NCBI GenBank assembly: GCA_017999675.1
Contig: JAGNLL010000004.1
Span: 45,701 to 109,700, forward strand
DNA from: Rickettsiales bacterium
GTDB lineage: Bacteria > Pseudomonadota > Alphaproteobacteria > Rickettsiales > UBA1997
Length of the DNA: 64,000 nt
Direction of reading: 5' to 3'
Positions 9,058 to 18,246 of this stretch are shown piece by piece (the first letter of the stretch is position 1; each line of letters starts with the position of its first letter). The position numbers were made by a program, and so were the translations under genes. The notes beneath the pieces were generated by a model, which was not told where the DNA came from, made no database searches, and worked only from the letters and a program-made list of their open reading frames with translations.

Positions 9058-10284
9058 TTATTTTACTGAGATTTTAAAAAACTTTTTCTTACCAACGGCC
9101 AAGTCAAATTTGCCGGTTTCTTTAATTGCAAATTGCACATCCAAAACCGCTTCACCGTTGATTTTAACCGCTTTTCCTTCAATCAATTTTTTCGCTTCGC
9201 CGTTTGATTCAACCGCGCCGATTTCGCGAATTATTTCGATTAGTTTTTTGCTGCCTTCAACACCCAAAGAAATTTCTTTTTCTTCAAAAGCGGCAGAGTT
9301 TTTTGCCACAAAAATTTCACGCGCTTTTTGCAAAGCATCAGTCGCCGCTTTTTCGCCGTGGCAAATTTTTACTGCTTCGAACGCCAGAATTTCCTTGGCT
9401 TTGTTGATTTCTTGATCTTTCAATTTTTCTAAGTTCTCAATTTCAGAAAGTTCTAAATCGGTAAATAATTTTAAAAATTTACCAACGTCAGCGTCGTGAG
9501 TGTTTCTGAAATATTGAAAATAATCGAAAGGCGAAAGCATCGTTTCATCCAACCAAACCGCACCATCAGCGGTTTTACCCATTTTTTTACCGTCGGCTGT
9601 TGTGAGCAAAGGTGAGGTGAGGCCGAAGGCTTCTTTGGCTGCAACGCGGCGCGTTAACTCAACGCCATTAACAATATTTCCCCACTGATCCGACCCGCCA
9701 ATTTGTAAGCGGCAGCCGTGGTTTTTGTTGAGTTCGTAAAAATCGTAAGCCTGCAAAATCATGTAGTTGAATTCTAGGAATGACAAAGGCTGCTCGCGCT
9801 CTAAACGCGTTTTAACCGAATCAAAAGTCAGCATGCGATTAATCGAAAAATGGCGGCCGATGTCGCGGAGGAATTCTAGGTAATTTAGGTTTTTTAGCCA
9901 ATCGTCGTTATTTACTAAAACCGCGGCTGACGGGCCTTCGAAGCCAATGAATTTTTCTAAAGTTTTTCTAATTCCGGCAAGATTTTCGCCAATTTTTTCT
10001 TCAGTTAAAACTTGGCGCGCTTCGTCTTTTCCAGATGGATCGCCAATTTTAGTAGTACCGCCACCCAGTAAAACCAAAGGTTTGTGGCCGTGTTTTTGTA
10101 GCAGGCGTAAGATCATTATTTGAATCAGGCTGCCGGCATGTAGCGATTTGGCGGTGCAGTCAAAGCCGATGTAGGCGGTGATTGGGCTTTGCGCCATTAA
10201 TTCGTCCAACTCTTTTTCGTGAGTTGCTTGCGCAAAAAATCCGCGCGCGTGAAATTCGCGTAAAAATTGTGATTTAAAGTTCAT
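9058..10284 (-). CDS. tyrS: Tyrosyl-tRNA synthetase
   Basis: This is a class I aminoacyl-tRNA synthetase charging tRNA-Tyr. YIGFDCTAKSLHAGSL contains the HIGH-like motif (HAGS). GGSDQWGNIVNGVEL binds tyrosine, and KMGKT stands for KMSKS. A C-terminal S4-like RNA-binding domain follows (KKLIEGKAVKINGEAV). The length of 408 aa is usual for bacterial TyrS. It is transcribed away from hemF, with about 80 bases between the two starts, and is followed by the long hairpin at 8958-9051. Confidence 0.96.
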   Translation of the reverse strand: MNFKSQFLREFHARGFFAQATHEKELDELMAQSPITAYIGFDCTAKSLHAGSLIQIMILRLLQKHGHKPLVLLGGGTTKIGDPSGKDEARQVLTEEKIGENLAGIRKTLEKFIGFEGPSAAVLVNNDDWLKNLNYLEFLRDIGRHFSINRMLTFDSVKTRLEREQPLSFLEFNYMILQAYDFYELNKNHGCRLQIGGSDQWGNIVNGVELTRRVAAKEAFGLTSPLLTTADGKKMGKTADGAVWLDETMLSPFDYFQYFRNTHDADVGKFLKLFTDLELSEIENLEKLKDQEINKAKEILAFEAVKICHGEKAATDALQKAREIFVAKNSAAFEEKEISLGVEGSKKLIEIIREIGAVESNGEAKKLIEGKAVKINGEAVLDVQFAIKETGKFDLAVGKKKFFKISVK

Positions 10285-10364
10285 TTTTGGGGGTTAGTTT
10301 TTTTCAAAGGAAATGCGAAAAAATTATCGAAACCGCCCCCCAATTAAGCAATTTAAATTTACAG

Positions 10365-11198
10365 ATGAACATTGAAGAAAAGCAGAATTTAACCTCTGCG
10401 TGGTTTAAAGATTTGCGCGACAAAATTTGCGCGGAGTTTGAAAAAATTGAAGTGGAGTTTGGCGCGGAAAACCCAGGAAAGTTTGTGCGTAAAAACTGGG
10501 ATCGCGAAGGTGGCGGGTCAGGTGAAATGTCGCTAATGAAAGGCAATGTCTTTGAAAAAGTTGGTGTGAATTTTTCAAGAGTTTTTGGCAATTTTAGTGA
10601 AGAATTTGCCAAGCAAATTCCGGGAGCTGAACAAAATCCGCAATTTTGGGCCAGTGGAATTTCGCTAGTGGCGCACATGAAATCGCCTTTAGTGCCAGCG
10701 GTTCACATGAATACACGCTTTATTCGCACTGAAAAAAATTGGTTTGGCGGTGGTGCAGATTTAAACCCAATGTTTGAAGTTGAAAAAGACACTGCTGAAT
10801 TTCACGCCGCGTTCAAAGGCGCCTGCGACAAGGCTGACCCTGCTTACTACGACAAATTCAAAAAATGGTGTGACGAATATTTTTTCATTAAACACCGTAA
10901 TGTCTCGCGCGGCGTGGGTGGAATTTTTTACGATTACCTAAACACCGAAAATTTTGAAAAAGATTTTGAGTTTACCCGCAATGTCGGGCTGGCTTTTTTA
11001 GATGTTTTCCCAAGACTGGTGCGAAATCACATGTTTGAAAAATGGACAGATGGGCAGCGCGAGCATCAGCTTCGTAAGCGCGGGCTTTATGCTGAGTTCA
11101 ACTTGGTTTACGATCGTGGGACAAAATTTGGATTAATGACTGGAGGCAATACTGAAGCGATTTTGATGTCGCTGCCGCCGGTTGTGAAATGGGATTAA
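10365..11198 (+). CDS. hemF: Oxygen-dependent coproporphyrinogen III oxidase HemF
   Basis: HemF decarboxylates and oxidises coproporphyrinogen III to protoporphyrinogen IX using O2. The motifs WDREGGGSGEMS, PAVHMNTRFI, WFGGGADLNPM, FFIKHRNVSRGVGGIFYDY, RKRGLYAEFNLVYDRGTKFGL and a C-terminal TGGNTEAILMSLPP are diagnostic. The ATG at 10365 gives 277 aa. An upstream ATG/GTG start would add 26 non-conserved residues, so I reject it. The oxygen-independent counterpart hemN lies at 48139-49503, so this cell can make heme with or without oxygen. Confidence 0.96.
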   Translation: MNIEEKQNLTSAWFKDLRDKICAEFEKIEVEFGAENPGKFVRKNWDREGGGSGEMSLMKGNVFEKVGVNFSRVFGNFSEEFAKQIPGAEQNPQFWASGISLVAHMKSPLVPAVHMNTRFIRTEKNWFGGGADLNPMFEVEKDTAEFHAAFKGACDKADPAYYDKFKKWCDEYFFIKHRNVSRGVGGIFYDYLNTENFEKDFEFTRNVGLAFLDVFPRLVRNHMFEKWTDGQREHQLRKRGLYAEFNLVYDRGTKFGLMTGGNTEAILMSLPPVVKWD

Positions 11199-11201
11199 GA
11201 T

Positions 11202-11316
11202 TGTGTGAATAACCACCCCCAACCCCTCCTTCAAAAGGAGGGGAGCGCTCTAAACCGAGCACGAACTAAAAGCCCCTCCTTTTCAAGGAGGGGTTGGGGT
11301 GGTTATTCGCGAACTC
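11202..11316. repeat. Inverted-repeat element, copy 2 of 6
   Basis: The arms at about 11206-11244 and 11268-11309 carry the same core as copy 1 (GAATAACCACCCCCAACCCC and its complement) around a short spacer of about 25-30 bases. It starts four bases after the hemF stop and ends about 20 bases before purC. The element is open in the purC frame and produces a false 44-residue extension on purC. Confidence 0.9.
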
Positions 11317-11336
11317 GATTTAAAATTTTAACAAAA

Positions 11337-12056
11337 ATGCAAAAACTAGAAAAAATTTACGAAGGCAAAGCCAAACAACTTTTCAAAACTGAAGACGACA
11401 ATTTGTTGATCCAGTTTTTCAAAGACGACGCCACTGCTTTTAACGGCGAGAAGAAAGAAACAATTTTGGGGAAGGGCGTTTTAAACAACCTGATCTCTGA
11501 AAATATAATGCTTCAAATGGCTGCTGCCGGCGTTCCAACACATTTCGTTAAAAGATTAAACGAGCGTGAACAGTTGATTCGCAAAGTGACAATCATTCCT
11601 TTAGAAGTGATTGTGCGTAATGTTGCTGCTGGCTCAATGGCGAAGCGTCTTGGAATTGTTGAGGGCACTGAATTACTTTCGCCAGTTTTTGAAATTTGCT
11701 TTAAAGACGACTCGCTTGGTGACCCACTAATTAACGACGATCACGCCATTAATGTTTTGAAAGTTGTGACCAAATCGCAGCTCGATGAAATCAAAAAACA
11801 CACTTTAAAAATTAACGAAATTTTGCGCCAAATTTTCAAAAAAATCGGCATCAAACTCGTTGATTTTAAGATTGAGTTTGGATTTGATGCGCAAAAAAAT
11901 ATCACTTTGGCTGACGAGATCAGCCCAGATAGCTGTAGGTTGTGGGACGAAAAAACTTCAGAAAAAATGGACAAAGATCGCTTCAGAAGAAATTTAGGCG
12001 GTTTGGTTGAGGCTTACTCTGATGTGGCTTCGCGTTTAGGAATTAAAATTAATTAA
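11337..12056 (+). CDS. purC: SAICAR synthetase PurC
   Basis: PurC ligates aspartate to CAIR, a late step of IMP synthesis. From MQKLEKIYEGKAKQLF the family profile follows: LIQFFKDDATAFNGEKK, LNNLISENIMLQ, PLEVIVRNVAAGSMAKRLGI, FCFKDDSLGDPLI-like sequence, and LADEISPDSCRLWD. The start at 11337 gives 239 aa, the normal length. The frame is open further upstream only because the repeat element lacks stops. It forms an operon with purS (3-base gap) and purQ. Confidence 0.96.
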   Translation: MQKLEKIYEGKAKQLFKTEDDNLLIQFFKDDATAFNGEKKETILGKGVLNNLISENIMLQMAAAGVPTHFVKRLNEREQLIRKVTIIPLEVIVRNVAAGSMAKRLGIVEGTELLSPVFEICFKDDSLGDPLINDDHAINVLKVVTKSQLDEIKKHTLKINEILRQIFKKIGIKLVDFKIEFGFDAQKNITLADEISPDSCRLWDEKTSEKMDKDRFRRNLGGLVEAYSDVASRLGIKIN

Positions 12057-12059
12057 ATC

Positions 12060-12302
12060 ATGAAAATCAGAATTCTTATCTCTCTTAAAAAAGGCGTTTT
12101 AGACACTCAAGGCAAGGCAATTGAGGGTTCGCTAAATAAAAATTTAGGCTTTCCGCAAATTTCGCAAGTTAGACAAGGAAAAGTTGTAGAGCTTGAAATT
12201 GCCGAAACTGATCCAGCAAAAATCAAAGCGATTGTTGACGAAATTTGCGACAAGCTTTTGGTGAATAAAATTATCGAGAACTACACTTACGAGGCTATTT
12301 AA
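12060..12302 (+). CDS. purS: FGAM synthase subunit PurS
   Basis: This 80-aa protein is the small structural subunit that joins PurQ and the small form of PurL into the multisubunit phosphoribosylformylglycinamidine synthase of Gram-positives and alphaproteobacteria. ISLKKGVLDTQGKAIEGSLNK and VRQGKVVELEI match the family. The stop overlaps the purQ start by one base (TAATG). The matching purL is not in the window. Confidence 0.95.
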   Translation: MKIRILISLKKGVLDTQGKAIEGSLNKNLGFPQISQVRQGKVVELEIAETDPAKIKAIVDEICDKLLVNKIIENYTYEAI

Positions 12303-12982
12303 TGAGATCAGCAGTAATTACTTTTCCCGGTTCAAATTGCGATCGCGATGCTTTTGAAGCGCTTCAAAAAGTTGGCAGCAAAGTTCAAAAAATTTGGCAC
12401 CAAGAAACTAAGTTGGACGACAATCTAGATTTAATCATCGTTCCGGGTGGATTTTCTTACGGCGACTATTTGCGCTCTGGCGCCATGGCGGCGATTTCTC
12501 CAGTGATGCAAGAAGTAAAAAGACTTTCTGAAAAAGGCGTGCGCGTTCTTGGCATTTGCAACGGTTTTCAAATTTTAACCGAAGCTGGTTTGCTTCCGGG
12601 TGTTTTGCTGCGTAATAAAAAAATGAAATTCATCTGCCGCGAAGTGACTTTGCGTGTTGAAAATAACGAAACTGTTTTCACCAAAAAATACAAAAAACAC
12701 CAAGTTGTGCGCTACCCAATTGCTCACATGGACGGTAATTATTTTGCTGAAACTGAAGTTTTAAAAAGCCTTGAAGGCAATGGAAACATAGCTTTGCGCT
12801 ATGTTGACGTTGATGGAAATTTAAGCGATGAATCAAACCCAAATGGTTCGGCCTTAAATATTGCCGGCATTTTTAACGACAAAAGAAATGTGCTTGGAAT
12901 GATGCCTCATCCAGAAAGAGCAATTGATGCCGACACCGGATCAGACAATGGCTTAGCTCTTTTTGAAGCTTTGATTGGGTAG
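12302..12982 (+). CDS. purQ: FGAM synthase glutaminase subunit PurQ
   Basis: This is a class I glutamine amidotransferase that supplies ammonia to PurL. It starts with AVITFPGSNCDRD, has the oxyanion-loop segment PGGFSYGDYLRSGA, the nucleophile in LGICNGFQIL (Cys86) and the catalytic His/Glu in MMPHPERA close to the end. The length of 226 aa fits the stand-alone PurQ type. It is translationally coupled to purS through TAATG and ends 4 bases before the stop of the convergent lptE-like gene. Confidence 0.96.
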   Translation: MRSAVITFPGSNCDRDAFEALQKVGSKVQKIWHQETKLDDNLDLIIVPGGFSYGDYLRSGAMAAISPVMQEVKRLSEKGVRVLGICNGFQILTEAGLLPGVLLRNKKMKFICREVTLRVENNETVFTKKYKKHQVVRYPIAHMDGNYFAETEVLKSLEGNGNIALRYVDVDGNLSDESNPNGSALNIAGIFNDKRNVLGMMPHPERAIDADTGSDNGLALFEALIG

Positions 12983-12986
12983 AATT

Positions 12987-13553
12987 TTATTTATTTAGTG
13001 GGCAGGTAAACCAAGCGCTGTCTTTTGATTTGGCTTTTTCTTCGCACTTTTGACTTAGCTCAATGAAGTCATTTACCAAAGAATTACGAGTATTTTGGGC
13101 GGCGATTTTGGTTAAGTTTGAGCGCACATAATTTTCAGCAACTTGAGAGCCGTAGCGGTTGTCGGTGACGTCGTAATTGTCGTTTACCGAAGTGTGACCT
13201 TCAGAAATAACCTCAGCAGTTTGAAGATTTTTTAACACGTAAGAAACTGTTAAGGTAATTTTATTACGACCAGACGAACCAGTGATTGTGATGAAAGTTG
13301 GGGTTAGAGTTTCAACAACTTCAAGAGTTAAAAAATATTTTGGATCAACCTTGACGTAGTCAGGATTCAAAATGTCGTAGAGGTTATTTTTTAATTCTTG
13401 GTTAAGGCGAACTCGGTCTTTTTTAATTCTAATTGCAGCAAGTTCGTGGGTGTAAGAAAGGTCTGAGCTTTTTTTAGAATCTCGGTAAATCACTTGAAAT
13501 CCGCAGGTGCAAAGGCTTAGCAATAAAAATGAGGTGAGAAATTTCTTAAGCAT
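12987..13553 (-). CDS. lptE: LptE-like LPS-assembly lipoprotein
   Basis: The 188-aa product begins with a signal peptide that ends at CTCGFQVIY. The CGF.(P)LY stretch is the start of mature LptE in many Proteobacteria, and Cys17 would be the lipidated residue, although the residue before it (Thr) is not the usual Gly or Ala. The following domain has the alternating strands and the '[37 protein letters not shown]' type of sequence found in LptE/RlpB. It would plug the LptD barrel in the outer membrane. Its start overlaps pyrG by 8 bases (ATGCTTAA). LPS-pathway genes elsewhere in the window support the call. Confidence 0.7.
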   Translation of the reverse strand: MLKKFLTSFLLLSLCTCGFQVIYRDSKKSSDLSYTHELAAIRIKKDRVRLNQELKNNLYDILNPDYVKVDPKYFLTLEVVETLTPTFITITGSSGRNKITLTVSYVLKNLQTAEVISEGHTSVNDNYDVTDNRYGSQVAENYVRSNLTKIAAQNTRNSLVNDFIELSQKCEEKAKSKDSAWFTCPLNK

Positions 13554-15159
13554 TTTTTTGTTTTATGGCGCTTTCAACAAACGAAACAAAAAGCGGGTGA
13601 GCCGCGAATGGTTTTGATTTTAATTCAGGATGAAATTGCACGCCGACAAAAAACGGGTGGTTTTTAATTTCAACAATCTCAGGAAGTTTGCCGTCTGGCG
13701 ACATGCCAGAAAATATTAGGCCAGCCTTTTCTAACTGTGCTTTGTAGTTGGTGTTAACCTCAAAGCGGTGTCTGTGGCGCTCAGAAATTGCGGTTTTTCC
13801 ATAAATTTTTTCAGCCAAAGAGCCTTTTGAAATTTTGCACGGATAGGCGCCAAGTCTCATTGTACCGCCCATGTCGGAGCCGGCTTTTTTGGTTTTTTTA
13901 CCAGACTTATCTTGCCATTCATGCATCATTCCAATTAAGAAACTGCCTTTTTTGGAAAATTCGCTAGAGGTGGCGTCCTTTATTTTAAGCACGTTGCGGG
14001 CATATTCGATCACCGCCATTTGCATGCCGTAGCAGATGCCTAGGCATGGAATTTTATTAACGCGGGCAAATTCAATTGTGCTGATTTTTCCTTCAACGCC
14101 ATCTTCACCAAAGCCTCCAGGCACAAGGATTGCGTCGATATTTTTTGGTAAATTTTTAGTGTTGTTGCGCGCATTAACCCAAATAATATTGGCTTTAACT
14201 TTTAGCGAAAATGCAGCGTGGTCAATGGCTTCAAGTAGCGATTTATAAGAGTCGCGGTAGTCGGTGTATTTTCCAACAATGGCAATATTTACTTCACCTT
14301 TTGGTTTTTCGATGGCGTCTTTAATGCGTTGCCACTTGCTTAGGTCGGGCTTTTTTTTGTGATCTAGTTTGAAAAATTTTAAAATTTCAGTGTCGAGTCC
14401 GTTTTTGTGATAGATCATCGGAACTTCGTAAATGCTTGAGGCATTTGGTGCGGCGATAACTGACGAAACTGGCACTGAACACATTTTAGCAATTTTTTCT
14501 AAATGTGCTTTGGTAGTTGGTCTTTCGGCGCGGCATAAAAGCACGCTTGGTTGAATGCCAATTGAGCGTAATTCTTTTACTGAGTGTTGCGTTGGTTTTG
14601 TTTTTAACTCGTTGGCGCTTTCGATGTAAGGCAAAAGAGTTAAGTGCAAGAAGGCGCAGCGTGCTTGGCCATATTCGTAGCCAAGTTGGCGAATTGCTTC
14701 GAAAAATGGAAGAGCTTCAATATCGCCAACGGTGCCGCCAATTTCGCAAAGGAGGAAATCGACACCTTTGATGTCGTTTAGAATGAATTCTTTGATGAGG
14801 TCGGTGACGTGAGGAATTACTTGCACGGTGCCGCCGAGATAGTCGCCTTTGCGCTCTTTTGACAAAAGGTTTGAGTAGATTTGACCAGCCGTCACGTTGT
14901 CAGATTTTTTAGCATCAACTCCGGTAAAGCGTTCGTAGTGACCAAGATCTAGATCAGTTTCAGCGCCATCTTCGGTGACAAAAACTTCGCCATGTTGAGT
15001 TGGACTCATGGTGCCGGGATCAACGTTTAAGTAAGGATCAAGTTTGCGTAATTTTACACTGTAGCCGCGAGCTTGAAGCAGGGCGGCTAGAGACGCAGAA
15101 GCGAGACCTTTTCCAAGAGAAGATACAACGCCGCCGGTGATGAAGATGAATTTGGTCAT
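13546..15159 (-). CDS. pyrG: CTP synthase PyrG
   Basis: PyrG aminates UTP to CTP using glutamine. [19 protein letters not shown] is the universal N-terminus and fixes the start at 15159, giving 537 aa. The synthetase domain shows [15 protein letters not shown] and [18 protein letters not shown]. The amidotransferase domain shows [29 protein letters not shown] (nucleophile Cys) and [13 protein letters not shown]. The frame is open 28 codons further upstream through the repeat element at 15190-15308, but those residues are not PyrG. It is coupled to the lptE-like gene downstream. Confidence 0.97.
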   Translation of the reverse strand: MTKFIFITGGVVSSLGKGLASASLAALLQARGYSVKLRKLDPYLNVDPGTMSPTQHGEVFVTEDGAETDLDLGHYERFTGVDAKKSDNVTAGQIYSNLLSKERKGDYLGGTVQVIPHVTDLIKEFILNDIKGVDFLLCEIGGTVGDIEALPFFEAIRQLGYEYGQARCAFLHLTLLPYIESANELKTKPTQHSVKELRSIGIQPSVLLCRAERPTTKAHLEKIAKMCSVPVSSVIAAPNASSIYEVPMIYHKNGLDTEILKFFKLDHKKKPDLSKWQRIKDAIEKPKGEVNIAIVGKYTDYRDSYKSLLEAIDHAAFSLKVKANIIWVNARNNTKNLPKNIDAILVPGGFGEDGVEGKISTIEFARVNKIPCLGICYGMQMAVIEYARNVLKIKDATSSEFSKKGSFLIGMMHEWQDKSGKKTKKAGSDMGGTMRLGAYPCKISKGSLAEKIYGKTAISERHRHRFEVNTNYKAQLEKAGLIFSGMSPDGKLPEIVEIKNHPFFVGVQFHPELKSKPFAAHPLFVSFVESAIKQKNA

Positions 15160-15189
15160 TTTGTGAATTTGTGAAAAATATGTAGTCGG

Positions 15190-15308
15190 AACTCGCGAAT
15201 AACCACCCCCAGCCCCTCCTTGAAAAGGAGGGGAGTTACTCAAAACCGAATTCGGACTAAAAGCCCCTCCTTTTCAAGGAGGGGCTGGGGTGGTTATTCG
15301 CGAACTCG
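15190..15308. repeat. Inverted-repeat element, copy 3 of 6
   Basis: The arms at about 15190-15233 and 15263-15308 carry the AACCACCCC-CCCCTCCTT core, here with AGCCCC replacing AACCCC in both arms, so the change is compensated. The flanks GAACTCGCGAATAACC and GGTTATTCGCGAACTC are exact mirror images. It lies between the end of the flavin oxidoreductase gene and the start of pyrG, both leftward. Confidence 0.9.
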
Positions 15309-15317
15309 ATCTAGAAT

Positions 15318-16724
15318 TTACTTCCCAGCCATGATACGATCGACCAATTGCTGAATAGTTGGAATAAAGCCATTGTCATAAAAAGAATCAGTCGCGAAGC
15401 GATATCCGCTGTGGCCTGAAAACATTAATTGATTTTCAATGTCGATGCCTTTGCGCACATCTTGCAAAGTTTTTTGAATACAAAAACTGCGTGGATCTGC
15501 TTTGCGATCTGTGGTATATTTCATTTCTTCTTTGTCAGACCAGTTGCTGAAACGGCATTGGCTCAAGCAGCCCATACAATTAATTTGGTCGGTGACGATT
15601 TGCGCGGCTTTTGATTTATCAACAAACATCAAAGTTTCGTCAGGCGTTTTCATGCCTTCGGTGTGGCCGGCTGCAATCCAAGAATCAACTTTCGACTTAT
15701 CTTCAGGCTTAATGTAAACCACGCGACCTCTTTGGCCGAAAGGAATTTCAGCGGTGAATTCATCAACAGCTTTGGCGCGATATTCAACTTGTCTGATTTC
15801 GCGGCCTTTTAATTCGCGGATAAAATCATTTTCAACGGCAGAAGAGTAGAAGCCTGTTGGGCTGAAGCGGTTAAGGTAAATGTCGCCTTCTTTTAGCGAG
15901 AGAAGTTTTTTCTTCCACGCCATTGGTACTGGATATTCTTCAGTGACGATTGGACGAGTGCCGAATTGGAAAACGATTGGCCCAATTTCTGGATTGTCTA
16001 ACCAATGATCAAATTCTTCTAAATTCCACACACCACCAGCCATGATGATTGGCACGTGATTGAGGCCAACCGAATTCATGAAAGTGCGAATTTCTGCAAC
16101 GCGTGGATATGGATCTTCGTAAGCATTAGGATCTTCAGCATTTGACAAACCATTGTGACCACCAGCGCGCCAAGGACATTCGTAAACAACGCCACCTAAA
16201 AGTGTGACGGCTTTGTGGTAGCTTCTTTTCCATAAAGCACGAAATGCGCGCATTGAAGAAACGATTGGGTAGTAGTAAACATTGTATTTTTCGGCAATCT
16301 CAGAAAGACGGTAAGGCATGCCAGCACCGCAAGTGATGCCGTGAATCATGTCTTTAGCGCCATCTAAAATGCCGTGTAAAATGCGTTCAGCGCCGCCCAT
16401 TTCCCACAACACATTCATGTGAATGCGGCCCGCGCCGCCAGAAACATCGTGAGCAATTCTAGCTTGAGCAATGCCGCCGCGAATGCTGTCAACAACTAGC
16501 TCTTCGTGTCTTTCGCGACGAGTGTGAGTTTTGTAAACTAGCGGAATAAATTTGCCGTTTTCGTCGATGTAATCAGCGTTAACGCCAGAAAAAGTGCCAA
16601 CCGCGCCAGCTTTTGCGAAATGCCCTGCGGTCACGCCAGTAGTGACTCCAACGCCTTTACCACCTTCGATAATTGGCAAACAGTCAATACCTGAAACTTT
16701 GAAAGATTTGATTTTATGTAGCAA
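15318..16724 (-). CDS. NAD(P)H-dependent flavin oxidoreductase (nitronate monooxygenase/PfaD-like)
   Basis: This is an FMN-dependent TIM-barrel oxidoreductase of the 2-nitropropane dioxygenase/YrpB superfamily. Glycine-rich flavin motifs are seen at IEGGKGVGVTTGVTAG, GGAGRIHMN, ECPWRAGGHNG and VPIIMAGGVW. The C-terminal part has a cysteine cluster CMGCLSQC (with a further CIQ), as in longer PfaD-like proteins, perhaps for a metal or Fe-S site. No good ATG exists. A TTG at 16724 has GGAG five bases upstream and gives 468 aa; a TTG at 16775 would add 17 residues. The substrate is unknown. The gene diverges from xseA. Confidence 0.8.
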   Translation of the reverse strand: MLHKIKSFKVSGIDCLPIIEGGKGVGVTTGVTAGHFAKAGAVGTFSGVNADYIDENGKFIPLVYKTHTRRERHEELVVDSIRGGIAQARIAHDVSGGAGRIHMNVLWEMGGAERILHGILDGAKDMIHGITCGAGMPYRLSEIAEKYNVYYYPIVSSMRAFRALWKRSYHKAVTLLGGVVYECPWRAGGHNGLSNAEDPNAYEDPYPRVAEIRTFMNSVGLNHVPIIMAGGVWNLEEFDHWLDNPEIGPIVFQFGTRPIVTEEYPVPMAWKKKLLSLKEGDIYLNRFSPTGFYSSAVENDFIRELKGREIRQVEYRAKAVDEFTAEIPFGQRGRVVYIKPEDKSKVDSWIAAGHTEGMKTPDETLMFVDKSKAAQIVTDQINCMGCLSQCRFSNWSDKEEMKYTTDRKADPRSFCIQKTLQDVRKGIDIENQLMFSGHSGYRFATDSFYDNGFIPTIQQLVDRIMAGK

Positions 16725-16911
16725 AATAACTCCGAGAAATTTGAGGGGAGGGATCGTCAAAAAGAAGGGCGGCAACCTAAAAACGAGATGTCAAATATCA
16801 ACCGAAATCCCGCAGTTTTTTTACGAAAAAAACTCCAACATAAAAAAAGTAGCGCATAAAAAAAATCCAATATCAGCTGTCGCAAAAATATCCTTTCAAA
16901 CAATTAAGAAA

Positions 16912-18246
16912 ATGAGCCAAAACGTTCCCGAATTTACCGTCTCAGAATTTTCGCGCTCAATTAAGAGGGTGGTTGAAGATTCGTTTGGCTACGTGCGTAT
17001 TAAAGGCGAAATCACTGGTTTTAAGCGGGCTTCGAGCGGGCATCTTTACTTTTCTCTAAAAGATGAAAATTCGGTTTTGTCGTCGGTTTGTTTTCGCAAC
17101 GCGGCGCAATCGGTGGCATTTGAAATTGCTGACGGTTTGCAGGTCTGCGCGTCGGGTCGTATTACAACTTTTGAAGGGCGTTCAAATTACCAAATTATTG
17201 TTGAGAAGCTAGAAATTGCAGGGGTTGGCGCGATTTTAGAAATGATTGAAAAGCGTCGCCAAAAACTTTTAGCTGAAGGTTTGTTTGACGAAATTCACAA
17301 AAAACCAATCCCATTTTTTCCAAAAATTATCGGTGTAATCACCTCAGAAACCGGTGCCGTTATTGAAGACATCAAGCACCGCATTGAGGCGCGCTGCCCA
17401 ACGCATTTAATGCTTTTTTCAAGTCTCGTTCAGGGCGAAAAAGCAGCGGCGCAAATTGTTGAAGGGGTTAAATTTTTTAACCGTCTGCCCAAAGAAAAAA
17501 GACCAGACGTTTTAATAATTGCGCGTGGCGGCGGTTCGTTTGAAGACCTGCTGCCATTTAGTGACGAAGCGCTAATTCGCGAAGTTTTTAAATCAGAAAT
17601 TCCAATTATTTCTGCCGTTGGTCACGAAACCGACACCACGTTAATTGACTACGTTTCTGACTTGCGTGCACCCACGCCAACTGCAGCTGCAGAGCTAGCA
17701 ACGCCAGTTGTATCTGAGCTAAAAAATCAGCTAAATTTTTACGAAGAAAAACTAAAATTTTTGCCGCAAAATTTTGTACAGCAAAAACTTCTGCATTTAA
17801 AAAATTTGCAGAGATACATTGCCGACCCCGCTAAAACTCTGGCTCAAATTAATGATCGTTTTGAACAAACTTTGCAAAAATTTAATTTTTTGGTGGAGAA
17901 TTTTTTAGAAAAAAAATCGCAAAAAGTTGCTTCAATACAAATTTCTAATCAGCTGATTTTGCAAAAAATAAATGCCGCAAATCAAAAAACTCAATTCGCT
18001 TTTGAGCGTTTAAATTTAAGCTCGCAAGGCAGGTTAAAAGAGGCGAGGGTGACGTTGGAAAATTTGTCAAAATCGCTAAAATCAAATCACTACCACGAAG
18101 TTTTAAAACGCGGATTTGCTTTGGTTAAAAACAAAAATGGCGGTTTGATTTCGTCAGTTTTGGAAGTGAAAGTTAATGAAGAAATTCTCGTCGAAATAAG
18201 CGACGGACAAATCTCAACCTTAGTTTCAAATGTTAAAAACTCCTAA
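16912..18246 (+). CDS. xseA: Exodeoxyribonuclease VII large subunit XseA
   Basis: XseA is the catalytic subunit of exonuclease VII, which degrades single-stranded DNA. An OB-fold N-terminal domain (FTVSEFSRSIKRVVEDSFGYVRIKGEI) precedes the nuclease domain with GVITSETGAVIEDI, LIIARGGGSFEDLLPFSDE and SAVGHETDTTLIDYVSDLRAPTPTAAAE. A long coiled coil fills the C-terminal third. The ATG at 16912 gives 444 aa. The frame is open upstream but the extra residues are not conserved. It overlaps lpxK by 17 bases. Confidence 0.96.
   Translation: MSQNVPEFTVSEFSRSIKRVVEDSFGYVRIKGEITGFKRASSGHLYFSLKDENSVLSSVCFRNAAQSVAFEIADGLQVCASGRITTFEGRSNYQIIVEKLEIAGVGAILEMIEKRRQKLLAEGLFDEIHKKPIPFFPKIIGVITSETGAVIEDIKHRIEARCPTHLMLFSSLVQGEKAAAQIVEGVKFFNRLPKEKRPDVLIIARGGGSFEDLLPFSDEALIREVFKSEIPIISAVGHETDTTLIDYVSDLRAPTPTAAAELATPVVSELKNQLNFYEEKLKFLPQNFVQQKLLHLKNLQRYIADPAKTLAQINDRFEQTLQKFNFLVENFLEKKSQKVASIQISNQLILQKINAANQKTQFAFERLNLSSQGRLKEARVTLENLSKSLKSNHYHEVLKRGFALVKNKNGGLISSVLEVKVNEEILVEISDGQISTLVSNVKNS

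Noticed and set aside
10287-10364. Upstream extension of hemF
   Set aside because: Its 26 residues are not part of HemF, and the conserved start MNIEEKQ lies at 10365.
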